A stretch of 64,000 bases of DNA, taken from Dugong dugon. Lineage: Eukaryota > Chordata > Mammalia > Sirenia > Dugongidae. The DNA lies in assembly GCA_030035585.1 (NCBI GenBank), contig CM057469.1, positions 119,142,650 through 119,206,649 of the forward strand, read 5' to 3'. Below are positions 11,849 through 22,556 of the stretch, in pieces. Position numbers and translations under genes: made by a program. Numbering within the stretch: the stretch's first letter is position 1; every line of letters starts with the position of its first letter. A model generated the notes under the pieces. The model ran no database searches. It was not told the origin of the DNA and saw only the letters and a program-made list of their open reading frames with translations.

Positions 11849-12209
11849 GAGTTTAGGAGTAATAAAATAAGAAATGTGATGAAGATATAAAATCTAATGT
11901 GCAATCTTTTTTTCCCTGTCAGTGTCTACTGACACTTTTTTTTAACAATGTTGCTCAAAAAAAAGAAAAAAAACCTTTGTTTCTATTCCCTTTCTCTTTT
12001 TTCTCTTTATGTCCCTTACTCTAATACACACACAAACACACTCACACTTGCACACACAAACACAAGCATACCCTGAGTTTATATATTACCATTCTCTGCT
12101 ATGATTGGTAGTTTTGTGAAAGATTTTGAGAAGCACTGCAGTGAGCATTCAAAAACCATTGAGTAAAATTGAATGTGCCTTATATAGTGAATGTGTTAGT
12201 TTTGTGTTG
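11849..12209. other. Unassigned sequence with imperfect CA microsatellite
   Basis: A CA/ACA-rich simple repeat occupies about 12,023-12,066 (cacacacaaacacactcacac). The rest is AT-rich with T and A homopolymers near 11,935-11,985. Nothing else recognised. Confidence 0.6.
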
Positions 12210-12310
12210 CCAATTAGATTGTAAACTTATTGAGAGCAGAGTTCACATCTCTACCCTATTGGTTCCGTGACGTGCACTATTTCTTCTCATACACGTTGGT
12301 TCTAGAATAA
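12210..12310 (+). mobile_element. Possible L2 LINE 3'-end relic
   Basis: gattgtaaacttattgagagcagagttcacatctc is close to the L2 3' end pattern (gtaagctccttgagggcaggga). Too short and diverged to be certain. Confidence 0.4.
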
Positions 12311-12552
12311 TGTTAACACATAAGAATGGCTCATAAATACAAGTTATGATTCTGATTATTTTTCTGTCAAAAAGGCTTCCACCGTTCATTTATGACCAGG
12401 GAAGCTTCTGGTGAAACTGGTTTTCTCACACTGTGGATCTGTCCCTTACTTGAATTACTTTCTTTAAAAACAAGATATCTTTATTTACAGTTCATCACTG
12501 AAGAAAATAAATATATATTTTAACTTTTACTGAACTATCGTATAGATACTCG

Positions 12553-12708
12553 TGGTAAAATTTGTGCAGTGTTTAAGAACTATGACTGCTAACTAAAAGG
12601 TTTGCAATTCGAATGTACCAGCAGCTCCTTGAAGACCCTATGGGGCACTTCTACTCTTTCCTACAGGGTCGCTATGAGTTGGAATCCACTCAAGGGCAGT
12701 GAGTTTTT
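12553..12708 (+). mobile_element. AfroSINE-type SINE, short form
   Basis: gtgcagtgtttaagaactatgactgctaac at the head, gctccttgaagaccctatggggc in the body, and agggtcgctatgagttggaa at the tail. Moderately diverged. Confidence 0.88.
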
Positions 12709-13171
12709 GGTCTATGTGCGATTATAATATGCTTCTCAGATTTTTGAGATTTTTTTTGTTCACTCTTTGGGTTTTTAAATAACAGATTCTCTTTTAATCA
12801 TTTTGCTCGTTAATAAACCAGTTTTGATACTATTTTGAAATATTCAGCAGAATGTAGTAAAGTGTTCTGAAAAATTCACTAATTAATGTCCTGTACTTAT
12901 AGTCAATGATCAGTTGCCCCTGTTTTACTTCTATTGTGCAAGACCATGTTGAAATACCATGCAATTATTTTAATGAACAACTGTTTTGTCAAATAGATGT
13001 GTGTGTGTTTTATAATATCTCAAAATGTTTTCAGAGAAATATCTTAAATGAAACTGAGGCCATAAAATCAAAATTAAAAACTGGGGTATTAAAAGGCAAT
13101 ACAGGATACTATGTACCTATGAATAAATAGAAATTTTGCTGACTACCTTATTTGGCATATAAGATACTACC
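12709..13171. other. Unassigned intergenic sequence
   Basis: AT-rich. A 74-codon forward frame (12,906-13,130) shows no recognisable motif and lacks coding-like composition. Confidence 0.5.
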
Positions 13172-14258
13172 GTATGCTTCTGTGGAACTTGCACATAGAC
13201 CAAGAGGCAGTCTTTCAAGCAGAACAAGGGAATACTACACGGTTTACAATTGGAAAAGGTGTGTACCAGGACCATATCCTTTCACTATATGTATTCAATC
13301 TCTATGCTTAGCAAATAATATGAGAAGCTGGACTATATGAAGAAGAACACAGCATCAAGATTGGAAGAAGGCTCATTAATAACCTGCAACATACAGGTGA
13401 CACAACCATGCTTGCTGAACAAAAGTATAGAGGACTTGAAGCACTTACTGATGAACATCAAAGACTATAGCTCTCAGTATTGATTACACCTCAATATACT
13501 AGGGAAAAAAAAAAAAGCAAAAAACAAACCCATTGCCATTGAGTCGATTCCAACTCATAGCGATCATATAGGACAGAGTAGAACTGCCGCATAGAGTTTC
13601 TAAGGCTGTAAATCTTTACAGAAGCTGACTGCCACGTCTTTCTCCCACAGAGTGGCTGGAGGGTTCAAACCTCTGTCCTTTTGGTTATCAGCAGTCAAGA
13701 AATCAAACCACATATTGCATTGGGGAAATCTGCTTGTAAAAGACCTCTTTAAAATCTTAAAAACAAAAATGTCGTTTTGATGACTAAGGTGCGCCTGGCC
13801 TAATCCACTGTCTTTTCAATCACCTTATATGCATGCAAAAGCTGGGCAATGAAAAAGGAAGCCATAAAAAGAATTGACACATTTTAATTATGGTGTTGGT
13901 GAAGGATATTGATTATACCCTGGACTGAAGGAAGAATGAACAAGTCTGTCTTGGAAGAAGCACAGACAGATTGCTCCTTAGGAGTGATGATGGTGAGACT
14001 TCATCTTGCTTATTTCGGACATGTTATCAGGAGGGATCAATCCCTGGAGAAGAACATCATGCTTGGTAAAGTAGAGGGTCAGAAAAAAAGAGGACGACCC
14101 TCAAACGAGTTAGATTGACACAGTGGCTGAAACAATGGGCTCAAACATACCACTATTGTGAGGATGGCACAGGACCCAGTAACATTTCATCCTGTTGTAT
14201 ATATGGTCACTATGAGTCAGAATCAACTAACGGCGAGTACAACAACAACAACAATATG
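13172..14258 (+). mobile_element. RTE LINE fragment interrupted by a SINE
   Basis: RTE reverse-transcriptase region from catagaccaagaggcag (13,194) through NIYAEQIMREAGLYEEEH-like codons, then the position of the YADD box, which reads HTGD here (about 13,396), so the RT is inactive. The match stops near 13,500 and resumes at 13,691 with gcagtcaagaaatcaaacc. It ends at 14,240-14,258 with acaacaacaacaa. About 120 bp of RTE consensus is absent at the SINE junction. This implies a deletion at or after SINE insertion, or rearrangement. Confidence 0.9.
13515..13692 (-). mobile_element. AfroSINE-type SINE inside an RTE copy
   Basis: Reverse long-form copy (aaacccattgccattgagtcgattcc through aaacctctgtccttttggttatcagc), preceded at the left by an A-rich run (13,503-13,523). 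It is truncated at the head end, where it passes directly into RTE sequence. Younger than its RTE host. Confidence 0.9.
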
Positions 14259-14334
14259 CTTCTTTAGCACTCTGTTTACCATAAAACTGCAAGATAGCAT
14301 ATTATTTATTAGTCTGTCTCCCCACTACTCATGA

Positions 14335-14435
14335 ATTCCTGAAGTACAGGGTAAGTCTCTTTGTTTTTCTGTATTCTCTGTAATTAGCTTGGTGTCTGCC
14401 ATGTACTATTCACTTTAGAAATATTTGATAAATAT
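14335..14435 (+). mobile_element. Possible MIR/L2 3'-end relic
   Basis: cctgaagtacagggtaagtctc, then cttggtgtctgccatgtactattcactttagaaatatttgataaat resembles the shared L2/MIR 3' region. Short and diverged. Confidence 0.4.
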
Positions 14436-14544
14436 ATAAGTTCATCTTCAGTCAAAGAAAGTCTCCATATGGCTGCTGAATCAGTGTTATTTTATTTATT
14501 TAAATGATTGAATAAATATTTTTAATACTTTTTATATTCTGTAT

Positions 14545-14655
14545 GGAGCCCTGGTGGCATGGTGTTTAAGAGCTCAGGCTGCTAACCAAAAGGTCAGCAA
14601 TTTGAGTATACTCTGGCACTTACAAGATGAATGGATTTCCAAGGACCTTATGAGA
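14545..14655 (+). mobile_element. AfroSINE-type SINE, rearranged or truncated
   Basis: A clear tRNA-like head (ggagccctggtggcatggtgtttaagagctcaggctgctaac) followed by a poorly matching body that fades after ccaaggaccttatgagacc. The 3' tail is missing. Confidence 0.8.
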
Positions 14656-14659
14656 CCAT

Positions 14660-15639
14660 TACTTAAGCATTTAATTAAAATATAAGAATAAAATAAGTGG
14701 TTTGTGAATTCACAGGGTTTAAAGAATTATTAAGATTGTGATAGGTGGCAAGTAAAGCATTAGCAAAGGGCACTATGAAGGTAAAGACATCAAATAGTGA
14801 AAGAGTATTTCTGGGTCAGTGTATAGTAAGATTACTAGCCTATCAATTATTGGTGACTGAACTTATTTGTATTAATTATTATGTAGTTGGAAATTCATGT
14901 CACAAATGCAAACATGTAGTCAGAGCTTGAGATGCAGATGGAAAAGAACTCACCATAAGAGCAGAATAAACAAAGGGAAGAAAAAAGCCAGGAGGGAAGC
15001 TTAGAGAATTTAAATTTTTAGGAGTGAGTGATGAGAACTGAGAAGAGGTAAAAAGGTTGGGGGAGCATAATTAAAGAGGCATGAATGTTAAAGGCAAGGA
15101 AAGGGAGACTGATTTCCAGGAAAAAGGTGGGGTCACCCACAGTCAACAGGATAAAGGGTATTTCATTTACCAATTTCTAAGTCAACAGTGCACTTTGAAA
15201 GACAGTTTGAGTATAGCAAATGGGTTGAATGTAGATTGCAAGTAGTATAGAAGCTGGCATCAAAGTGGTGGAGGTGGTGCCAGTTGAGTGTTGGTAAAAA
15301 TACCATCATGTAAAACTCTCCTTTAGAAACAGAAAGCTTTAAATGTATTTTAAATGTGATCTAAAAGGAAAAAAAAAAAAAAAAAAAGGCCTTGAGGGGA
15401 AAATTAAAGGCAAGATGGAGAGGATAATTGATGGATTTTTAGAGATGGTGAAAAATGGGTAAGATGGAATAATGTGTTCAGGTGGTGAATTTTTTCGCAA
15501 AGAAGCAGAGGTGATTACTCTTAGACAAAGGAAAGTGGTCAATATAGTGAAGATTCTGAAAAACATTGGGGTAGAGAGAAGGGAAAGTGGTTTTTAAATA
15601 GGATGTAACTATTAAAGTGTTACGGATTGTTAAGCTCTG
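14660..15639. other. Purine-rich intergenic sequence, possibly an old decayed repeat
   Basis: Contains a poly-A run (15,370-15,387). Strings such as aatgtgttcaggtggtgaat and agaagcagaggtgattac resemble a widespread old mammalian repeat that I cannot name. No coding evidence. Confidence 0.4.
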
Positions 15640-15791
15640 AAGAGGCAGGTTGGAGTACTAGAAAAGCTATGGATTTAAAATCAAGAAACCCTGTTGTAAT
15701 TTTCTGATCTAGTAATGGCTATGGGATCTTGAGCATATTAACTTCTCTTAATTGCTCTGGTTTTCATTGCCCTTCTATTTTAAAATGAGGT
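15640..15791 (+). mobile_element. MIR SINE, 5' part (split)
   Basis: ttttctgatctagtaatggctatgggatcttgagc corresponds to the MIR core (cttactagctgtgtgaccttgggcaa), followed by ctcttaattgctctggttttcattgcccttctattttaaaatgagg (MIR cctcagtttcctcatctgtaaaatgagg). The element is interrupted here and its 3' end appears after 16,374. Confidence 0.7.
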
Positions 15792-16369
15792 TGTGATGGA
15801 CTCAGAGACATGCTGCTCAAATTCTCCTAAGAAAAAACTGAAAACCTGTTGCTATCAAGTCAATGCTGACTCATAGTGACCCTATAGGACAGAGTAGAAC
15901 TGCCCCATAGGGTTTCCAAGGAGCAGTTGGTGGATTCAAACTACTGACCTTTTGGTTAGCAACCAAGCTCTTATCTACTGTGCCACCAGAGGTCCCCTTC
16001 AAGGACTTGTGAAATCTGCTGGCAGCCTTCAGCTCTCAGCCACTAGATTGCCTCAACTGCATAGCTACCACTCATAATGTGAAGGCCTTCTGGGGACAGC
16101 CTACATTTAATGACTGATGGAAGCTAGGGAATGAAGGCCAGGTCATTACAGGCTAATGTGAGGCAAATCTGATGGGACATTTTAGCTTCAGAGCTAGCCT
16201 GGCTTTGGCTAAGTTTATTGTATTGGACTGTCTTGCAACTGAACTTCTCTTAGTAATCCTACTGCCTCCTTCTTTCTTCAAAATGTGCTGATCCCAAGGA
16301 AACCCTCTAACAAAACTTCTGTCCATTAAGCTCTCTCAGAGTCACTTTTGCAGAACCCAACTTGTGACT
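15792..16369 (+). mobile_element. Solo LTR, ERV-type, family not certain
   Basis: A 578-bp unit including an inner SINE. It begins TGTGATGGACTCAGAGAC and ends near AACTTGTGACT, and it lies exactly between two gaggt 5-mers (15,787-15,791 and 16,370-16,374), the duplication size usual for ERVL-class insertions. The sequence style (ggactgtcttgcaactgaacttctctt, cttttgcagaacccaac) is one I associate with old mammalian LTRs. No internal retroviral part is present, so it is a solo-LTR fossil. Age: younger than MIR, older than its AfroSINE. Confidence 0.65.
15838..15996 (-). mobile_element. AfroSINE-type SINE, short form, inside the LTR
   Basis: aaaacctgttgctatcaagtc at the tail side, aaggagcagttggtggattc in the centre, and tactgtgccaccagaggtcccc at the head side. 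It splits the surrounding LTR. Confidence 0.9.
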
Positions 16370-16374
16370 GAGGT

Positions 16375-16450
16375 TGCTGTGAAGTTTTAAGAAGTAATGT
16401 TTAATATAAAACTGTTTCACACAGAGTAGGTGCTTACAGATGCTATAGAT
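16375..16450 (+). mobile_element. MIR SINE, 3' part (split)
   Basis: gctgtgaagttttaagaagtaatgtttaatataaaactgtttcacacagagtaggtgcttac matches the MIR 3' region (gaggattaaatgag through gcacatagtaggtgctca). It directly continues the part ending at 15,791 once the LTR is discounted. Confidence 0.65.
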
Positions 16451-16454
16451 GCTA

Positions 16455-17420
16455 ATTTACTTAAAGCTTCTATTTTATAAAGAGATGGGATATATTCTTT
16501 TGGATATTCTACAATGATTCATTTTAACTCAAATTTTCTAAACAATTATTTTTAGTATCTGAACATGACATGTGGCTGTTTAGTAATTTTTCCAGGAATG
16601 TGAATGAGTAAGTTTGGAGGCTTACCTACGCATTCACTTTGACCACAGTTATCAAGTATAAGATAGCATCATTCTAGCCTATGGCCATGCTTTAGGTTCA
16701 GGCTGAGGCTATAATTAGAGGTCAGTCTCTGCTATGAGTTATAAATCATTCTATACCTGGGATTTGGGAGAATTCTGAGACATGATCAGCAATCCGTTTA
16801 TGACTAGATTTATGAAGACAGGCTATGCCCAAGGAAAAGTATGGGCAGCCCAGGGAAGTTTTACCCAAGAAGTTTCAGTGACCTTTTCTTTGCTGGAAGG
16901 TAGTGTTAAGCAGACTATTCAACAGCCTATACTGATTTTAATGTAATACTTAACCTAATCCACAATTATTATGACTAGGGGATTTTTTTCATTCTTTCTT
17001 TCTTTTATTCCCATTGCTAAAAATTCATTGTCAATAGCAATCCATTCTGGTGCAGTGTCTAGTGCTTCAGGAACTACAGCTTCCCTGAACTGATTGGAGA
17101 TTCATAGCTGATAGCAAACCATTGCCGAGAATGAGTTCACACCAGCAAAGCTATAACTCCATTCAAAGGGCCAGCGGTTGAGTCTGATAGTGCTCTCCTG
17201 AGAAGAATAGGTACCCATTTAAGGACCAGGATATGATGAAAGTGTGGGAAATGGTTGCTTTTGTCAGTATTTTTCAACAGATTTACTTTGGATAGCTGTA
17301 ATCTATCTCTGCTTTAGAAATCATCTCAAAAGTTAACTTTTGAATTCATGCTGAAATATATCTCTTCCAGGAACAATCTGCAACTGACAGAAGAGTTAAC
17401 ATGAAACATTTCCTCTTCTT
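16455..17420. other. Unassigned intergenic sequence
   Basis: No gene, RNA or repeat family recognised over about 960 bp. Confidence 0.5.
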
Positions 17421-17960
17421 TGTTGTTGTTGTTTTTAGGTGCTACAGAGTTGATTCCAACTCATAGCAACCTTATATACAACAGAATGAAACACGGTCAG
17501 GTCATGCGCCATTCTCACAATTGTTATATTTGAGCCCATTGTTGCAGCCACTTTTCAATTTATCTCATTAAGGGTCTTCCTCTTTTTTGCTGACCCTGTA
17601 CTTTACTAAGCATTATATCCTTCTACTGGGACTGATCTCCTCCTGATAACATGTCCAAAGTACACAAGACAAATTCTTGCCATCCTCTCTTTTAAAGAGC
17701 ATTCTGCCTGTACATCTTCCAAGGCAGATATGTTTGTTCTTCTGGCTGTCCAAGGTATAGTCAATATTCTTCAAGAACACTGTGATTCAAAGGCACCAAT
17801 TCTTCTTTGGTTTCTCTTACTCATTGTTTAGCTTTCACATGCTTATGAGGTGATTGAAAACAACATGACTTGGACCAAGCACAGCTTAGTCTTCAAGGTG
17901 AATCGTTGCTTTTTAAGACTTTAAAGAGGTCTTTTGCAGCAGATTTGCCCAATGCAATGC
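17421..17960 (-). mobile_element. RTE LINE fragment, 3' end
   Basis: Begins with the complement of the RTE tail (ttgttgttgtttttaggtgctacagagttg), then caacagaatgaaacacgg, attgttgcagccactttt, aagggtcttcctctttt, and gctttcacatgcttatgagg, down to cagcagatttgcccaatgcaatgc. Strongly 5'-truncated relic without an open frame. It meets a SINE fragment at 17,961. Confidence 0.9.
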
Positions 17961-18078
17961 TTTAATCTTCAAGGAAGCAGACTGCCACATCTTTCTCCCA
18001 CAAAGTGGCTGGTGGATTCAAACTGGCAGCCTTTCTGTTAGCAGTCAAGCACATAACCACTGTGCCACCAGGGCTTCT
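17961..18078 (-). mobile_element. AfroSINE-type SINE, partial
   Basis: ggaagcagactgccacatctttctcccac through gtgccaccagggcttctc: head and middle block only, the tail side being replaced by RTE sequence. Either a truncated insertion or a recombination product with the next copy. Confidence 0.85.
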
Positions 18079-18104
18079 CTCACCCATGGCTCCTCTCCAT
18101 AAAG

Positions 18105-18190
18105 ATTACTGGCTTGGAAACCCTATGGGGCAGTTCTACTCTCTTATAGGGTCACTATGAGTTGGAAACTACTGGCTGGCAACGGGACAC
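18105..18190 (+). mobile_element. AfroSINE-type SINE, 3' half only
   Basis: attactggcttggaaaccctatggggcag through ctatgagttggaaactactggctggcaacggg. Lies 26 bp from an oppositely oriented 5' half, so the pair may derive from inversion or two independent truncated copies. Confidence 0.82.
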
Positions 18191-18436
18191 TGTGAAAATT
18201 AAATCTCCCTCCCCTTCTTGGTCTGGGCTACCCAGTATTTCCATCATAGGTAACCACCTTTACAGAGATACTCTATGCATGTAAAAACTAATACATGCAT
18301 GCTTAACACAGACACATAATTTATTTTTAATACAATAATGGCACCTTATTTTGCATTTTTCCTTTTTTACTTAATAATACATCTTTATTCACAAAATTAA
18401 ATATAAAAAAAATATTGCTTTACTGTCCAGAAATAT
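18191..18436. other. Unassigned intergenic sequence
   Basis: AT-rich, nothing recognised. Confidence 0.5.
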
Positions 18437-19041
18437 TGTCATGGTTAAGATTGTGTGTCAGCTTGGCTGGGCCATGATTGTCAGTGTTTATATGTGATCA
18501 CTCCTATGATAGAATATGCTATGAGTAGCCAGTCAGATGAAAGGGAGTTTCCTTGGGGGTGTGGCCTGCATCTGAATATAAGCAGATGTTCTGGCTTTTT
18601 GCTCACTCTGGATCCTGCAGCTGCTTCTTGTCATCTCACCTCCAGTTCTTGGGACTTGAGCTGTCAGCTTATTTGCCAGACTTGGGATTTTTCGACCTTC
18701 ATAGCTTGTGAGTGGAGCCCTGCTCTCAGACCTGCAGATCTTGAGTTCACCAGCCCCTGAAGCTACGTGAATCAGGAGAAACCTTGAGGTCTTGCCTGCT
18801 GATCTTGGAATTCTTTGACGTTCACAGCCTGTGAGTGGCAGCCCTGCTCTTCGCCTTGCTGATCTTGGACTCACCAGCTTATGTGGCTGCATGAATTGGG
18901 AGAGACCTCTATTCAGATCCATGGACTTGGGATGTTCTAGCCTCTACAATTGTGTGAGCTGTTTCCTTGGCAGAAATCTCTCTCTATATATTTTTATACA
19001 CTTTACTGGTTTTGCTTCTCTAGAGAACCCAGCCTAAGACA
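18437..19041 (-). mobile_element. Solo LTR, MLT2-like (ERVL class), copy A
   Basis: Starts TGTCATGGTTAAGATTGTGTG and ends GAACCCAGCCTAAGACA on the + strand; on the element's own strand it begins TGTCTTAGGCTGGGTTCTC and ends in CCATGACA. This terminal style matches MLT2 LTRs (gttctccagagaa at one end, ttaaccatcaca at the other). Flanked by aatat (18,432-18,436) and aatgt (19,042-19,046), a 4-of-5 match for a 5-bp duplication. No internal viral region. Reading frames on both strands here are by-products of the LTR and do not indicate genes. Old but clearly readable, probably afrotherian-specific. Confidence 0.75.
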
Positions 19042-19046
19042 AATGT

Positions 19047-20000
19047 ATTATAATAATTCTTGAGCTTCTTTTAATTTTTGCCCAAATTAACCATACAAAG
19101 TAAAGAAGTTTGTCATAAATAGAATTATTTTTTGAGTAGAGAAACATTTAACTTTAGCTTTACTTACATACATTGTAGTTTACATGTTTGATGAGTCATA
19201 CTGTTTAAACAAGTCACTGATAATAGCCAGCTTTGCCACTTTTTTCCACTTAAATTCTTCCCTTCTTTGTGGTATAATTCAGTGACTCTTTGCTATTATC
19301 AGCTATGTACCAGGCATTTAATTAAGTGGTGAGCATTTGAAAAGCATGATGATCTCACTCATAAAATGCTGACTTGGTAGAAGTGGTTCAAGCAGGAGAC
19401 CAGAATAAATATCAAAGCTCAATACAAGGTGACATCTATAATAAAGTATACATAAGATACATTGACAGAGAAAGTAGCATTTGAACAGAAAAGTGTTGGA
19501 CAAAGATGTTGTCTAAGGAAAAAAAAGAAAAAAAAAAAAAAAAGGCATGGAATGAACTTCCAGGCAGATGAATCACATTCAGAAAAGAACACTGTTAGAA
19601 GGAGTAGGAGAAGGAGCAAAAGCAGAAGGAGGAGAAGAGGAAATAGAAAAAGGAATGACAGCTTGTTGTCTGTTGAAAGCTACACATATTTAATTGTGGC
19701 TCAAGGCTAAACTTTAAACATGGGAGCAATGGAGATGAAGAAGGAAAGATAAAGAAACTGAAGAATTTATATAGATAATGCAATGTGTGCACAAACTATA
19801 TTTGATAGTGAAGTGAATGAATAATTTCTTTTATAAGGATCAGTACTAAGCTGGTTCTTATGAGGCCAAGGTTAAAGATGTCCCAAATGTCCAAATGTCC
19901 AACTTTTCCAAACTTCTGTCTACTCCATCATCTCTAACATCAACTACTACTCCTCCCCTCAGTACTCTCTCTCCCCTCTTTTAATTCCATAATCAGTTGC
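19047..20000. other. Intergenic spacer with A-rich and GA-rich tracts
   Basis: Separates two LTR copies in opposite orientation. Contains an A-rich tract at 19,518-19,543 and a purine-only-like tract (agaaggagtaggagaaggagc and following) at about 19,589-19,660. A lysine/arginine-rich frame at 19,462-19,710 is a direct product of these tracts. No repeat family or gene recognised otherwise. Confidence 0.6.
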
Positions 20001-20024
20001 AATGTCTCACAGATCTCAAGAAAC

Positions 20025-20664
20025 ATATCTCAAGGAAATGGCTCACACAGTTGTGGAGGCTGGCAAGTCTTAAATCCATGGCGCAGGTGTCAGGCTATCT
20101 GCTTCTCCTGACCCACATGGCTGTAGGGACTGATGAACCCAAACCAACAAGTCAGGTGACAGATTGCTGGCTCACAAGGCTATGCAAGCTGGTGCACTGG
20201 GTCAAACGATAGGCTGCTGGCTCAAGGGGTTGCAGAAGCTGGTGAATCCCAGAATCAGCAGATCAGACGGCAAGCTGCTGGCTCAAGTTCCAAGAACTGA
20301 AGGTCAGATGATCACAAACCAGATATGGGATCCAGAGTGAGAGAGAGAGAGCTTTCCCAAAGCATTCACAGACCACACCCTCAAGGAAACTCCCTCTACT
20401 TGAGAATGTGGGGACTTGAGTCACACCCTTTAGTAAGAGTAGTGACTAGGGTAAGAGTGGTGACGTGAGTCACACTCTCTAGTAAGATGGTGGCTCAAGA
20501 TACATCCCTAATCCTGTCTCATTAACACAATGCAGGCATAGAGGCTATGACTCACAACACATCACAAAATGGAGGATAATTACATCAAATCACAAAATGG
20601 AGGCCAACCACACAATACTGGGAATCATGGCCTAGCCAAGTTGATACATAACCCAAACATCACA
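20025..20664 (+). mobile_element. Solo LTR, MLT2-like (ERVL class), copy B
   Basis: Same family as the copies at 18.4 and 29.3 kb: tctcaaggaaatggctcacacagttgtggaggctggcaag, later ccacaccctcaaggaaact and catggcctagccaagttgatacataac, ending AACATCACA. The left terminus is not recognisable, so the copy seems partial there. Contains a short GA run at 20,338-20,350. Its orientation is opposite to copy A. Confidence 0.75.
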
Positions 20665-22538
20665 GGTCTATACACTTTATTTATGTAGTCTCACTCCATC
20701 TTTGTGTGTGAGTCACAAAGACTGTGGCTAGAAGGTTTATATTAAGTAATTCATTGTATCATCTGAAGTGTCCCATTAAAGTATTTTAAATAATGGAGTA
20801 AGGGATTTGATTTGAGTTTTAGAGAAATAACTCATTAGTTGAGTATAGAACAGCTTAGGAAAATGAAGAGACTGAGACAAAAACAAAATTTAGGAAATAT
20901 TTTTCAGTGGTCCATGTGATGAGTAGTAGGAATATAGCAAGAAATTTATTTGGAGAAATATTTAATTGAAACCACTGAATTTGGTGACTACTGGTTATAA
21001 GAGTGGGTGAAGAGAAAGAAAGAGTGGAGGATAACTCTTAGGTTTTTGCATAGGAAATTTAGTGGATGATGATGGCACAAGCCTTCTCCTTGGGAAAGGA
21101 TGCATTCTTATATACTCTATTGTTAACATCTTGGCCAGCCACATTCTAAAACGGGTTTCCTGAATAAAAGAAATAACATTAACTATTTCTTCTGGTATAG
21201 GAAAATTATTTTTTTATGTGTAATGGATTATCCTTAGAAATTTGCTAAGTATATGCATATGAACTGAAAAATGTATCTTGTTTGAGATAGAAGGGACAAC
21301 AGTATGCCTTGTTTCATCTACTTATTTTAGAAAAACAGGAAATTAAGACTCACAAATATTACAAATGACTTTACAGTCATTGAAAATAAATAAGTTAGAT
21401 CCAATCACATACAAGTTTACAGTTCTCATTCTAAAGTCAAAATTTAGATTGATGCAAAACGTGTTTGTGACTAGAAGGAATTTAGGGAAAATGTAGAAAT
21501 CAATGGGAAAAAATGATAAGAATTTGACAGTGAGTTCAGGGCTACAGGGCTAGATAGGTAAGAATTGAGGTCAGACTCTCATTTCCGTGGGAATTTTGAA
21601 TGTAGCCAATCTAAAAATTACAGAAATTAAACAGATTGTATATACCCAAGCAGAGTTCTGCTCTCATTGCATTGTCTTGTTCAACCAGCAACCTCTATTA
21701 GTCAGCATTTGTATTCAGCTTCATGTAATAGAAAATGCAAATAAGTAAGGGGTTCATCTTTTGTAAGATAACGAAATGTTTTTGATGTAGGTAGTCCAGG
21801 GCTGGTGTAATGGCTCAAGTGGATGGAAGCTGAGCTTGCTACAATTCTGAGGCATTATTATTCTTTTTTTGGTCATTATTGAAAAGCTATTGCAGAAACA
21901 AGTAGTTATATTCAATATTCACAATAACCAGCATGGAATGAGTATGAAACTATTTGGAATGGATACCTGGCCAATCAAAATGGACGCTTTGAGTAAACAA
22001 TCTGTACAGCAGTACTATGATATAGCAGCTGAATATAAACTCTGCCTGCAATTCAAATTTTGTAAAAATACTTCTGGCATAAAGGAAGAGGAGGGGAAAA
22101 CAACAAAAGGAAGTGTGTTAACTAAATTAGCACTTTTTCTAGAATCTTCCCTAAAACTCTGTTCAGTGACTTGGGCAGATACCATTGGTTAGAATTGTGT
22201 TAAATTTCTAAAACCAGATGCCAGGGAATATAGGAAATTTAAGGCTATTTTTTCATTTGTTTGTTGGCTTGTACTTTTATTGCCATTATTTTTTTTTTTT
22301 AAGTTAGACGCTTTGCTGCCCACAACAAATTGAGGTTGTCTTAATAAAGAAGAAATGAAAGAATGGATACTGGGGAAATACTTCTGCAGTCTAATCCTTT
22401 CTTCTTCTTGGGATGACTAGAGCAACAGCAGCCATCTTGACACAGTGACAGAAAATCATAGAGACTGTCTCAGATCTCAGCCCTGCCTCCCTCGACTCAC
22501 TGAACCAATGCCAACAACCACTTACACGTAGACTTAGA
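20665..22538. other. Unassigned sequence, old repeat relics likely
   Basis: 20,750-21,090 (aatggagtaagggatttgatttgag; ggaggataactcttaggttttt) resembles an old interspersed repeat I cannot name. 21,320-21,420 may be a reverse MIR piece (ggaaattaagactcacaaatattacaaatgac). A 107-codon frame at 21,869-22,192 (MVIIEKLLQKQVVIF start) has no recognisable domain and no supporting structure, so it is left uncalled. Confidence 0.4.
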
Positions 22539-22539
22539 G

Positions 22540-22556
22540 TTATATATATATATAAA
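22540..22556. repeat. Short TA microsatellite
   Basis: tatatatatatataaa run in otherwise mixed sequence. Confidence 0.85.

Noticed and set aside
18455-18922. Overlapping 101- and 129-codon frames on opposite strands
   Set aside because: Both lie inside the MLT2-like LTR at 18,437-19,041 and have no domain; LTR sequence of moderate GC gives such frames by chance.
19462-19710. Lysine/arginine-rich frame resembling a nuclear basic protein
   Set aside because: Composition is set by the adjoining A-rich and GA-rich simple tracts.
21869-22192. 107-codon frame without a repeat assignment
   Set aside because: No recognisable motif, no splice or promoter context, and AT-driven composition. A protein search with a mammalian hit would change this.
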